Below are positions 1 to 5,930 of a stretch of DNA of 5,930 nucleotides, piece after piece. Positions within the stretch are counted from its first letter, which is position 1. Every line of letters begins with the position of its first letter. The notes below the pieces were generated by a model. The model did not search any database. It worked only from the letters and a program-made list of their open reading frames with translations, and was not told the DNA's origin. This DNA is from Verrucomicrobiia bacterium (lineage in GTDB: Bacteria > Verrucomicrobiota > Verrucomicrobiia > Limisphaerales > UBA1319): contig JADGRT010000208.1 in assembly GCA_017880715.1 (NCBI GenBank), forward strand, positions 1 to 5,930, written 5' to 3'. A program made the translations under genes and the position numbers.

Positions 1-348
1 GAGGTCCGACTCGAAGAAAAGCATGTGCTGCGGATCGAAAGCGTCCAGGTATTGATCGAAGAATTTGGCGGAGGTTTCGTCATCGAGCGGCTTCTGCACA
101 TAGTGGGACCGGGCTAAAATCTTGGCCACCCATTGGGCAATAAAGGGATCGTCGTGGCCGGGCGCCAGGACAATCGTTCGACGGGGCGCACCATTGGTGC
201 CGGTCAACCCGTTGCCGTTAGTCGGGACCAGGGCGGAGGAGCTGTTGGTGGCTTCGGCCAGCAACCGGGCGGGAAGAGCGGCCAAGCCCGCCGTAATGGC
301 CAGGACGCCAAAGGCGAACCTCATTCCTCGAAACAGGGCATTCATCAT
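1..348 (-). CDS. prc: Prc/tail-specific-protease-like S41 peptidase, N-terminal part only
   Basis: This is the first 116 codons of a gene that continues past the left edge. It starts with two consecutive ATG codons (348-346 and 345-343), preceded only by a weak purine stretch (GAAAGA). Residues 10-32 are a hydrophobic Sec-type signal peptide, followed by an Asn/Ser/Thr/Gly-rich linker (about 33-55). From about residue 75 the sequence matches the N-terminal domain of Prc-type carboxy-terminal processing proteases: His82-Tyr83, PLDDE at 87-91, and YLDAFDPQHMLFF at 100-112, where the family typically has 'YLD..DP.r.yF..sD'. The PDZ and Ser/Lys protease domains would lie outside the window, so catalytic residues cannot be checked. 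In the family these enzymes cleave periplasmic proteins from their C-termini. It begins 22 nt after the TRAP permease stop and is probably co-transcribed with it. Family assignment is confident; the link to transport is inference. Confidence 0.85.
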   Translation of the reverse strand, partial: MMNALFRGMRFAFGVLAITAGLAALPARLLAEATNSSSALVPTNGNGLTGTNGAPRRTIVLAPGHDDPFIAQWVAKILARSHYVQKPLDDETSAKFFDQYLDAFDPQHMLFFESDL

Positions 349-370
349 ATTGTCTTTCAGTCAGGCGTGC

Positions 371-2236
371 TCAACGTCCAAACCAGCGCGGAAGGGTGGT
401 TGTCAGCGGCGGCAGATAGGTGATCAGCAGCACGGCCACAAACCGCACCAGCAGCATCGGCACTACCGCACGATATACTTCCGACATGGGTTTGCCAAAT
501 CGGTAGGAAGCCAAAAACAGGTTCATGCCCACCGGCGGCGTCAGGTAGCCCAACTCGAGGTTCGCCAGAAAAATGATCCCCAGATGCACCGGATCGATGC
601 CGAACGCAAGCCCCATGGGCACCATCAAAGGAACCACCACCACAATCGCGGAGAAAATGTCCATCAAACAGCCCACCAGCAGCAGAAACAGATTCAGCGC
701 CAGCAGAAAAACCCACGGCGAGTGGATCGAGCGAGTGACCCACTCCACCGCCCCGGCCGCCACCTGGGCGTCCACCAGATAGTTGGTGAACCCCAGTGCC
801 ACCCCCAAAATGAGCAACACTCCCCCGATCAACAATCCGCATTCCGTCATCACCCGGGGCACATCCTTAAACACCTTCAGGTCGCCATAAACGAACGTTT
901 CCACGATCAAGGCGTAGAGCGCCGTCAGCGCCGCCGCCTCGACCGGCGTGGCAAAACCGCCCAGCAACCCGCCCAGCGCAACCAGCGGGATCAACAACTC
1001 CCATTTGGCCCCCCAGATCGCTGCCATCGCCTCGTGCCGGTCAAACTTCGACAGCGCGCCGGGTTCCTTCGGTCCCTGCCAGACGCCCAGCCAGGCGGTG
1101 GCCGCCACCATCAAAATCCCCGGCGCTATCCCGCCCAGGAAGATTTGCTGGATCGTGATGTTTTTAGCGATGATGGCATACAGAATCAGCGGCAGGCAGG
1201 GCGGAAAAAGCGATCCGAGCGCGCCCGCGCTGGTCAACAATCCCAAGGCGTTTCGCTCCGAGTACCGAGCCGCCAGCAGCACCGGCATCAACAAGCCGCC
1301 CAGCGCCAAAATGGTTACTCCCGACGCGCCGGTGAAGGTGGTAAAAAACGCGCACACGAGACATGTCACGATGGCGGTGCCGCCACGGAACTGGCCCACC
1401 AACGCCATGAACACGCGCACCAGACGCTTCGAGGCGCCGCCTTCCGCCAGAAAATAACCGGCCAGGGTGAACAATGGAATCGTCGGCAGCGTGGCGTTCG
1501 TTACCAACCGGTAATGATCGAGGGGGATCGAGGCAATCGGCAAATCCGCGCCCCAGAATAAAACCAGCGCCGCCCCGCCCAACGTGGTAAAGACCGGCGC
1601 GCCCAGGATCGTGGCCGCCAACAGCAGCAGCAGGGCCGGCATAACCAGTTCCGACGGTGGGAGGGGCGCATGCCACGTCAGCCAGACCAGCGCTGCGGCC
1701 AGCAGCAGCGTCAGACCGCGCCCGGCCCAGGTTTCCGAAGCGTGCCGCAACAAGCGCCACGCTACCGCGGCAAAGCCCAGGGGCAGGGCCAACTGAACCA
1801 CCCAGATCGGTATTTGATAAACGAAGAGATTGCCGCTCTCCCGCTCCGCAAGCACAAACTGCACGCTCGCCACGCAAAGAAAGGCGGTGATGGTTACGGC
1901 CACCCCGCCGCTAAATATCAGCGCGGCAGATTTCCAGCGGCCCTTGAGCAGGTTGCTGGCGGTGGAAAGCGACAACAGCCGGCCGTCCCGGGCCGCAATC
2001 GCGCCGCCCAGCATGCCTGCAATCAAGGTCAGGTGCTGCACGATCGAGGTGGAGCCAGAGATGCCGACCTTGAACACTGCCCGGAGGGCGATCTCGAGCA
2101 GAGGCAGAATCATCATGGCCGCCATGACCAGCGAAATGCTCATGTTCTCCGCCAGGGCGACGCGCGCCCGGCCGACCGCCAGTTGCGCGGTTCCCCAACA
2201 CCACAAGCCCTGCTCGTTTTCGGATTGGCGGCTCAC
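371..2236 (-). CDS. dctM: Fused TRAP transporter permease DctQ-DctM (copy 1)
   Basis: A 621-aa inner-membrane protein that joins the small (DctQ) and large (DctM) TRAP subunits. About residues 30-170 are the DctQ part, with hydrophobic segments near 33-51, 68-83, 107-128 and 145-162 and the block GMLGGAIAARDGRLL (74-88). A further hydrophobic helix at about 174-190 probably links the halves, as in SiaQM-type fusions. DctM follows from about 197: LGAPVF (211-216), PLFTLAGYFLAEGG (254-267), FTGASGVTILALGG (301-314), LFPPCLPLILYAI (343-355), ATPVEAAA (429-436, where many DctM proteins have TPTEAA) and LTPPVGMNLF (565-574). DctM is the ion-gradient-driven importer of solute delivered by the binding protein. 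The start is GTG at 2236-2234, overlapping the dctP stop as GTGA. An AGGAGG ribosome site lies inside the end of dctP, 12 nt upstream. The next in-frame Met (residue 32) would remove the cytoplasmic N-terminus. Homologous to the divergent copy at 4651. Confidence 0.95.
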   Translation of the reverse strand: MSRQSENEQGLWCWGTAQLAVGRARVALAENMSISLVMAAMMILPLLEIALRAVFKVGISGSTSIVQHLTLIAGMLGGAIAARDGRLLSLSTASNLLKGRWKSAALIFSGGVAVTITAFLCVASVQFVLAERESGNLFVYQIPIWVVQLALPLGFAAVAWRLLRHASETWAGRGLTLLLAAALVWLTWHAPLPPSELVMPALLLLLAATILGAPVFTTLGGAALVLFWGADLPIASIPLDHYRLVTNATLPTIPLFTLAGYFLAEGGASKRLVRVFMALVGQFRGGTAIVTCLVCAFFTTFTGASGVTILALGGLLMPVLLAARYSERNALGLLTSAGALGSLFPPCLPLILYAIIAKNITIQQIFLGGIAPGILMVAATAWLGVWQGPKEPGALSKFDRHEAMAAIWGAKWELLIPLVALGGLLGGFATPVEAAALTALYALIVETFVYGDLKVFKDVPRVMTECGLLIGGVLLILGVALGFTNYLVDAQVAAGAVEWVTRSIHSPWVFLLALNLFLLLVGCLMDIFSAIVVVVPLMVPMGLAFGIDPVHLGIIFLANLELGYLTPPVGMNLFLASYRFGKPMSEVYRAVVPMLLVRFVAVLLITYLPPLTTTLPRWFGR

Positions 2237-3282
2237 TTCTTGGCCGGTCCTCCTGCGGCGCGATAGTTCTTCAGCAGGCTTTGCACCTGGTCAAACATCT
2301 CCGCCGGCACAATCTTCCCGCGAATCATGGGGTACACTTCCTCGGCAAATTCCTGCCATTCCTTTTCGATTTCCGGCGTCAGGGTATGGACCGTCAGACC
2401 ACGCTTCTTCATGGCCTCGACCGACTCATCGCCTTCCGCCCGGCTGCGCGTCTTGATCTGGTCCCCAGCTTCCGACGCGGCTTTCCGCAAGGCCTCCTTC
2501 GCGTTGGCCGGGATGGCATTCCAGCATTTCTTGGTAATCACCGTGCCGCCCACGAGGGGCGCCCAGTTTACCTCGACCATATGCCGGGCCGGGCCATAAA
2601 ACTGCCCAGCGAGCGCATAAAACGGCACCGACGGCACCGCTTCCAGCAGGCCGGTTTGCAGGCTCGTCAAAATGTCCATCTGCTCGAGCAAAACCGGATT
2701 CATCCCCACCGCCTTGATGATGTCCGCAGTTGCCGTGTCGCCGGCACCCACGAAAAACTTCATGTTTTTGAAATCCGCCGGACGCACCGCCGGTTGTTTG
2801 GTGAAGAAACGGAGCCAGCCGGCGTCCCCCCAGAACAGGACGACAAACCCTTTGTCCTCGAACTTCTTTTCGAGCATAGGCCGCAATTTTTCACGCACAT
2901 AATCCACCTCGTCCAGCGAGTGAAACATCATCGGCATGTTCTGCAAGGCGCTGACCGTGGTTTCAATCTGCATCAGGCCGTTGACGGACAGCATGGCCGC
3001 CTGGAGCTGTCCTACCCGCATCCGGCGCACCATGTCCGCCTCGCCGCCCATGGTGCCATCGGTATAGATCGTGAGCGTCACGCCCCCCCCGGAGGCCTGC
3101 CGCCATTTGTCGCCCATCTCCAACAGGCTTTTGTGAAACGAGGTGTCCTTGGGTGCCAGCGTCGCCAACCGCACACGCACCGTGGCTTCCGCCGCCGAAG
3201 CCGTCAACCCCGCCGATCCCAGCACGGCCAGCCAGGCGACGGTCCGCCCCAGCGTGCCACACAACCTTAACAAGCTATTCAT
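2233..3282 (-). CDS. dctP: TRAP transporter substrate-binding protein, DctP family (TatP-like)
   Basis: A 349-aa exported binding protein. Residues 1-31 form a Sec signal peptide ending ASAAEA. There is no lipobox, so the mature protein should be soluble in the periplasm. The mature part opens with a short beta strand (VRVRLATLAP, 35-44) and continues with DctP-family blocks: the loop around TMGGEADMVRRMRVGQLQAAM (78-97), the hinge region DFKNMKFFVGAG (170-181), LQTGLLEAVPSVP (208-220) and a helical C-terminus rich in Glu/Lys. DctP normally has a conserved Arg two residues after the Lys of the 'LK(I/L)R' motif. Here that position is Phe (K175-F176-F177). The ATG at 3282-3280 was chosen because it starts a proper signal peptide and lies 7 nt after the tatT stop. 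Its AGTAGGG ribosome site contains that stop. An upstream in-frame start at 3417 would overlap tatT by about 130 nt and bury the signal peptide. An eight-G run lies at 3090-3083. The ligand is unknown. Confidence 0.94.
   Translation of the reverse strand: MNSLLRLCGTLGRTVAWLAVLGSAGLTASAAEATVRVRLATLAPKDTSFHKSLLEMGDKWRQASGGGVTLTIYTDGTMGGEADMVRRMRVGQLQAAMLSVNGLMQIETTVSALQNMPMMFHSLDEVDYVREKLRPMLEKKFEDKGFVVLFWGDAGWLRFFTKQPAVRPADFKNMKFFVGAGDTATADIIKAVGMNPVLLEQMDILTSLQTGLLEAVPSVPFYALAGQFYGPARHMVEVNWAPLVGGTVITKKCWNAIPANAKEALRKAASEAGDQIKTRSRAEGDESVEAMKKRGLTVHTLTPEIEKEWQEFAEEVYPMIRGKIVPAEMFDQVQSLLKNYRAAGGPAKK
2249..2254 (-). promoter_or_regulatory. Ribosome binding site AGGAGG for the copy 1 permease, inside dctP
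   Basis: On the minus strand AGGAGG lies 12 nt upstream of the GTG start at 2236. It is encoded within the last codons of dctP (the Gly-Gly before Pro-Ala-Lys-Lys). Together with the GTGA stop/start overlap at 2236-2233 this supports the GTG as the true start and suggests translational coupling of permease to binding protein. The spacing is slightly long. Confidence 0.75.
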
Positions 3283-3289
3283 CGCAACC

Positions 3290-4222
3290 CTACTTTGCCT
3301 TTTCTTCATTTGAATCCAAGACCAAAAAAAGCTCATCGATCCTCGACAATAACCAGCGCGCCCGCCGCTGCAAAACCAAGTTCTCCAGCCGCCACTCCGG
3401 CCGGGAATTCGGATCAACCGCCAGGGCGCGATTCAGCATGGACTTGAACTCCCCAACATTCTGGCGCTGCACCGAAACATTCTCGGCCCAGGACACCAGC
3501 GGCCCTGCCTGCGCGCCCTGCGCCAGTTCCATGGCGCGATCGAAATGCCGCTTCACCCGCGCCATCGGATCGCCAGGAGCGCCTTTCCGCGCCAGCTCGA
3601 AGGTCATCATAAAGGTATGCAACGCACCGGCTTCGTACGCTTCATCCAAGGCCAGGGCGCGATCCGCCAAGGCTTCCACCAGGGGAAAATCCGCGACCAC
3701 CTCGGGATGGTCTTTGGACAATGCCATCGCGGCGGCCCAGGAGGCCGCGGTCCAGTAAATCATCGGCAGTTCCTCTTTGCGCAGAGCGTTCACGGCGGCT
3801 GTTGGATGGGCGCGCAGGGTTTGGTCAAAACCGGGGTGACGCGCTTCGAGTCCGCGCAATCCATAGTTTCGCGCCCGCAGATAAAGCCGCCGAGCCCGGT
3901 CGCGCAATTCCCTTGAGGCGGCCAGATCCTTGGATTCGAGCTCCTCGGCCGGCTGCTGGACAAAGGCGTAGGCATACTGGGTGAAGCCGCGGGCGGCGGC
4001 CAGCAGCAATCCCGGATGGCGGGGACTTTCGGCAATCAGGCTCTCGATGAGTTTGAGGCTGAACGGAACGGCCTGGCGGACGAGCTCCGGGTCGTCGTCG
4101 CTGGCAAAGGTGCTGCCGCTATGGGCGAGGGCGTCGCCCAGCTTATTGATGGCATATTTGCGGACCGAGCAGCCCGAGGCCAGCGCGGCCGCCAAAAAAA
4201 CCCATGAAACAATGTTCCGCAT
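3290..4222 (-). CDS. tatT: TatT-family TPR lipoprotein of a TPAT transporter
   Basis: A 310-aa protein with a short lipoprotein signal: basic start (MRN), hydrophobic core 4-15, and lipobox LASGC with the acylated Cys at residue 18. The mature part is all helical in character and matches the TAtT family represented by T. pallidum Tp0956. Diagnostic blocks are DDDPELVRQAVPFSLKLIES (42-61), GLLLAAARGFTQYAYAFVQ (71-89), RARRLYLRARNYGLRGLEARHPGF (108-132 region), PMIYWTAASWAAA (153-165), RALALDEAYEAGALH (188-202), RHFDRAMEL (225-233) and RALAVDP (265-271), followed by QRRARWLLSRIDELF (285-299). These are degenerate TPR-like helix pairs. In T. pallidum the T protein forms a trimer that binds the P protein; the same is inferred here. 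It is probably the first gene of the minus-strand operon, with dctP starting 7 nt after its TAG stop. The ATG at 4222-4220 gives the ideal lipoprotein signal; AAGG lies about 15 nt upstream. A T7 run sits in signal-peptide codons 8-10. Confidence 0.93.
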   Translation of the reverse strand: MRNIVSWVFLAAALASGCSVRKYAINKLGDALAHSGSTFASDDDPELVRQAVPFSLKLIESLIAESPRHPGLLLAAARGFTQYAYAFVQQPAEELESKDLAASRELRDRARRLYLRARNYGLRGLEARHPGFDQTLRAHPTAAVNALRKEELPMIYWTAASWAAAMALSKDHPEVVADFPLVEALADRALALDEAYEAGALHTFMMTFELARKGAPGDPMARVKRHFDRAMELAQGAQAGPLVSWAENVSVQRQNVGEFKSMLNRALAVDPNSRPEWRLENLVLQRRARWLLSRIDELFLVLDSNEEKAK

Positions 4223-4302
4223 GCGAGTAAAAAATTGCCTTGCGAGTTTATCCACCCATCCGATCTGGCCGGAGCCAGACACCGGGATCGGTAAAGAGGG
4301 TA

Positions 4303-4331
4303 TATGTAGCCGTTCCTTGGCCGGCGTGCAA
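4303..4331 (-). promoter_or_regulatory. Weak candidate promoter for the tatT operon
   Basis: Read on the minus strand, TTGCAC (4331-4326) is followed after 17 bp by TACATA (4308-4303), in an AT-rich patch about 80 nt before the tatT ATG. The -35 starts with the key TTG; the -10 matches TATAAT at only three positions. The position is sensible and the spacing is ideal, but the motif is weak and other sites are possible. Confidence 0.25.
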
Positions 4332-4477
4332 AGAAGATATTTACGTGAGTCCGTTCATTCTTCCGCGTCTGCCTCATCTACCTTATCGGAGGTTCGTTCA
4401 TCGACGATTGGGCTGTCGTTGCCGGAAGCCATCATCCCGCGCATTCAGAACGCGCCAAAAAGCAATGCATAATGAGC

Positions 4478-4504
4478 TTGCCTCCCGCCCGCGCAGCCTA
4501 TAAT
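4478..4504 (+). promoter_or_regulatory. Candidate sigma70-type promoter for the copy 2 permease
   Basis: A perfect TATAAT -10 hexamer at 4499-4504 is preceded by TTGCCT at 4478-4483, a spacing of 15 bp, which is shorter than the optimal 17. Transcription would begin near 4511, giving an untranslated leader of about 140 nt before the ATG at 4651. The -10 match is strong; the -35 match is moderate. This is inference from motif and position only. Confidence 0.45.
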
Positions 4505-4650
4505 CATCAAAAATGAATGCGGTGCAAAAGCAATTCTCCCTAACCAGCGTCAGCCTTAAAAACCAACCGCCTATCAGTTCCCGGCGCCAAGCCGCCGCGC
4601 GGTAAGGACTGCTTCGATCTGCAGCACTTCACGGCCAATGACCGCTTGCG

Positions 4651-5930
4651 ATGACTGAGCCGCTGCCAACCGAATTTGCGCCGTTGGAAAACGGCAAGCC
4701 CGAGACGAATAGAGTTCTCCACCTGCTTCGCTACGTCGAGAATCTCGGAGTAACCCTGGCGTTGATGGCGATGATGTTTTTGCCGGTGTTGGAGAGCGTA
4801 CTGCGCAAGACGTCGCATGCCGGAATCTCGGGCGCGTCACAGTTCGTCCAGCAACTCACCCTGATCGTGGGCATGTTGGGCGGAGCCATCGCGGCCCGAG
4901 ACGGGCGCTTGTTGGCGCTATCGGCCCTCACCACGGTTCTTCACGGCCGCTTGAAAACGGCGGTGACCATCTTCAGCCAATCGTTTGCGGCGACGGTGTC
5001 GGTCTTTCTCTGCGTGGCCAGCGTGCAGTTTGTCCAGTCTGAGATCCCTTCTGGCCAGGTCATCGCTTACGGGATCAAGACGTGGTATGTGGAATTACTG
5101 CTGCCGCTTGGTTTTGGGGTGATCGCGTTGAGGTTGGTATGGCACGCGGCAAAGACGTGGCGCGGTCGCGTCGCGGCGATGATCATGACCGGGGCGTTTA
5201 TTGCCGCGGCGATTTGGTTGCCGGAGTCGCCAGCTCAATTGAAGTGGCCGGCGCTGGGTATTCTGCTTCTGGCCACGGCGCTCGGGGCGCCGGTATTTAC
5301 CATGCTTGGTGGCGCGGCGCTCATTCTGTTTTGGGCCGAAGGGACTCCCATCGCGGCCGTGCCTATATCACACTACAGCTTGGTGGTTAACCCGTCCCTG
5401 CCGACGCTGCCGCTGTTCACATTGGCCGGATACTTTCTGGCCGAGGGCGGCGCATCGCGACGGTTGGTGCACGTATTCAATGAGTTGTTTGGCCAGATCC
5501 GCGGTGGGCCGGCCATTGTGACGGCGCTGGTGTGCGCGTTTTTCACGTCCTTTACCGGTGGATCGGGTGTGACGATTCTCGCACTCGGCGGCGTGCTGAT
5601 GCCGGTCTTGATCGGCGCGAAATACCAGGAACGGACCGCGCTCGGATTACTGACCGGTGCCAGTTCGCTCGGGATTCTCTTTCCGCCGTGTCTTCCCCTG
5701 ATTCTGTATGCGATCATTGCGTCGCAAGCGAAAGCGGACATCACGATCGAACAGATGTTTCTTGGCGGGCTGTTACCAGGCTGCGTCATGGTGGCGCTCG
5801 CGATCTGGTGGGGCGTGGCCGCCGGGCCTAAATTGGAAATGGATCGAAAACGGTTTGATGGGCGCGCGGCATTGAATGCGGTGTGGCTGGCAAAGTGGGA
5901 ACTGCTGCTTCCGGTGGTCGCGGTGGTCGC
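4651..5930 (+). CDS. dctM: Fused TRAP transporter permease DctQ-DctM (copy 2), C-terminus outside window
   Basis: An open frame of 426 codons running off the right edge. It is a paralogue of the 371-2236 permease. The DctQ part covers about residues 30-170 (GMLGGAIAARDGRLL at 74-88, CVASVQFV at 121-128), a linking hydrophobic helix lies near 174-190, and DctM starts near 197 (LGAPVF 211-216, PLFTLAGYFLAEGGAS 254-269, FTGGSGVTILALGG 301-314, LFPPCLPLILYAIIAS 343-358). The copies align residue for residue to 357, where this one has four extra residues (around SQAKAD, 358-363). By hand count identity is about 56% over 31-170 and about 75% over 201-357; the first 30 residues and the 390-405 loop differ. 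ATG 4651 is the first start after an in-frame TGA at 4639-4641. No clear Shine-Dalgarno precedes it. About 190 residues are missing if it matches copy 1. No P or T gene lies upstream, so its periplasmic partners are unknown. Confidence 0.95.
   Translation, partial: MTEPLPTEFAPLENGKPETNRVLHLLRYVENLGVTLALMAMMFLPVLESVLRKTSHAGISGASQFVQQLTLIVGMLGGAIAARDGRLLALSALTTVLHGRLKTAVTIFSQSFAATVSVFLCVASVQFVQSEIPSGQVIAYGIKTWYVELLLPLGFGVIALRLVWHAAKTWRGRVAAMIMTGAFIAAAIWLPESPAQLKWPALGILLLATALGAPVFTMLGGAALILFWAEGTPIAAVPISHYSLVVNPSLPTLPLFTLAGYFLAEGGASRRLVHVFNELFGQIRGGPAIVTALVCAFFTSFTGGSGVTILALGGVLMPVLIGAKYQERTALGLLTGASSLGILFPPCLPLILYAIIASQAKADITIEQMFLGGLLPGCVMVALAIWWGVAAGPKLEMDRKRFDGRAALNAVWLAKWELLLPVVAVV

Larger units (their letters stand above)
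4223..4650. other. Divergent intergenic region, 428 bp, no convincing gene
   Basis: This gap separates the minus-strand tatT-dctP-dctQM-prc run from the plus-strand second permease. Frames on both strands are short, lack family-like sequence and have no good ribosome sites. The part from about 4300 to 4550 is more AT-rich than its surroundings, as expected for promoters. It holds a TATAAT hexamer on the plus strand (4499-4504), a weaker minus-strand promoter candidate (4331-4303), and a small 5-bp stem with a 4-nt loop at 4265-4278 that would lie in the tatT leader. No T-run follows the stem, so it is not a terminator. No tRNA, riboswitch or long inverted repeat was recognised. Both operons could share an operator here, but no palindromic site stands out. 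Confidence 0.7.

Noticed and set aside
122..1561. 479-codon open frame on the plus strand
   Set aside because: It lies antisense to the fused permease, is extremely rich in Gln/His/Arg, and has no domain-like sequence. It is a shadow of the GC-rich gene on the other strand.
2281..3270. 329-codon open frame on the plus strand
   Set aside because: It is antisense to dctP, with His/Arg/Gln-rich low-complexity composition and no family match. The minus-strand frame has clear DctP blocks.
3283..3417. N-terminal extension of DctP from an upstream start at 3417
   Set aside because: It would overlap the tatT coding region by about 130 nt and bury the Sec signal peptide. The ATG at 3282 fits both spacing and signal.
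4265..4278. Small hairpin (CTGGC/GCCAG, 4-nt loop)
   Set aside because: The stem is only 5 bp and no T-run follows it on either strand. It is not supportable as a terminator or riboswitch.
4223..4282. N-terminal extension of TatT from a GTG at 4282
   Set aside because: It would place 20 polar residues before a textbook lipoprotein signal peptide. The ATG at 4222 puts the lipobox Cys at residue 18.
4386..4405. GGTTCGTTC resembling a tRNA T-arm
   Set aside because: There is no pairing acceptor stem, no anticodon arm at the right spacing and no CCA-adjacent structure. It does not fold as a tRNA.
4544..4654. Open frame ending in TGA that overlaps the copy 2 ATG as ATGA, resembling the dctP/permease junction of copy 1
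   Set aside because: It has only about 36 codons after an in-frame TAA, contains no ATG, GTG or TTG start in a usable place, and its sequence does not resemble the DctP C-terminus. The overlap is probably chance.

Overview
The window is about 60% GC by eye and is filled by TRAP-family (tripartite ATP-independent periplasmic) transport genes. On the minus strand, read from about 4222 down to 1, there is a tight run of four genes. In order they are a TatT-type TPR lipoprotein, a DctP-type periplasmic binding protein, a fused DctQ-DctM membrane permease, and the first 116 codons of a Prc/tail-specific-protease-like S41 peptidase cut off by the window edge. The junctions are +7 nt, a 4-nt GTGA overlap and +22 nt, so one transcript is likely. 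TatT + DctP + permease is the signature of a TPAT (TPR-protein-associated TRAP transporter), the class described for Treponema pallidum Tp0956/Tp0957.

On the plus strand, a second fused DctQ-DctM permease starts at 4651 and runs off the right edge. It is a clear paralogue of the first: the two proteins align without gaps for their first 357 residues. By hand count they share about 56% identity over residues 31-170 and about 75% over residues 201-357. No binding protein or TatT precedes this second copy. Its partners must lie downstream of the window, lie elsewhere, or be shared with the divergent operon.

The two transcription units are divergent, separated by 428 bp (4223-4650) with no convincing gene. 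This gap holds a good plus-strand -10 hexamer (TATAAT at 4499-4504) and a weaker minus-strand candidate.

How the genes work together: DctP captures a solute in the periplasm. TatT, anchored as a lipoprotein, is expected to oligomerise and bind DctP, perhaps passing ligand to it. The QM permease then imports the solute using an ion gradient. The binding protein has Phe where TRAP binding proteins normally carry the carboxylate-binding Arg, so a ligand other than a simple carboxylate is plausible. The substrate cannot be read from the sequence.

Organism: a Gram-negative bacterium with a periplasm and lipoproteins. The Prc-type N-terminal domain combined with a TatT-TRAP locus and an Asn/Thr/Gly-rich post-signal linker would suit Verrucomicrobiota or a related phylum. 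This is a low-confidence impression. There is no rRNA, tRNA, mobile element or CRISPR array in the window.
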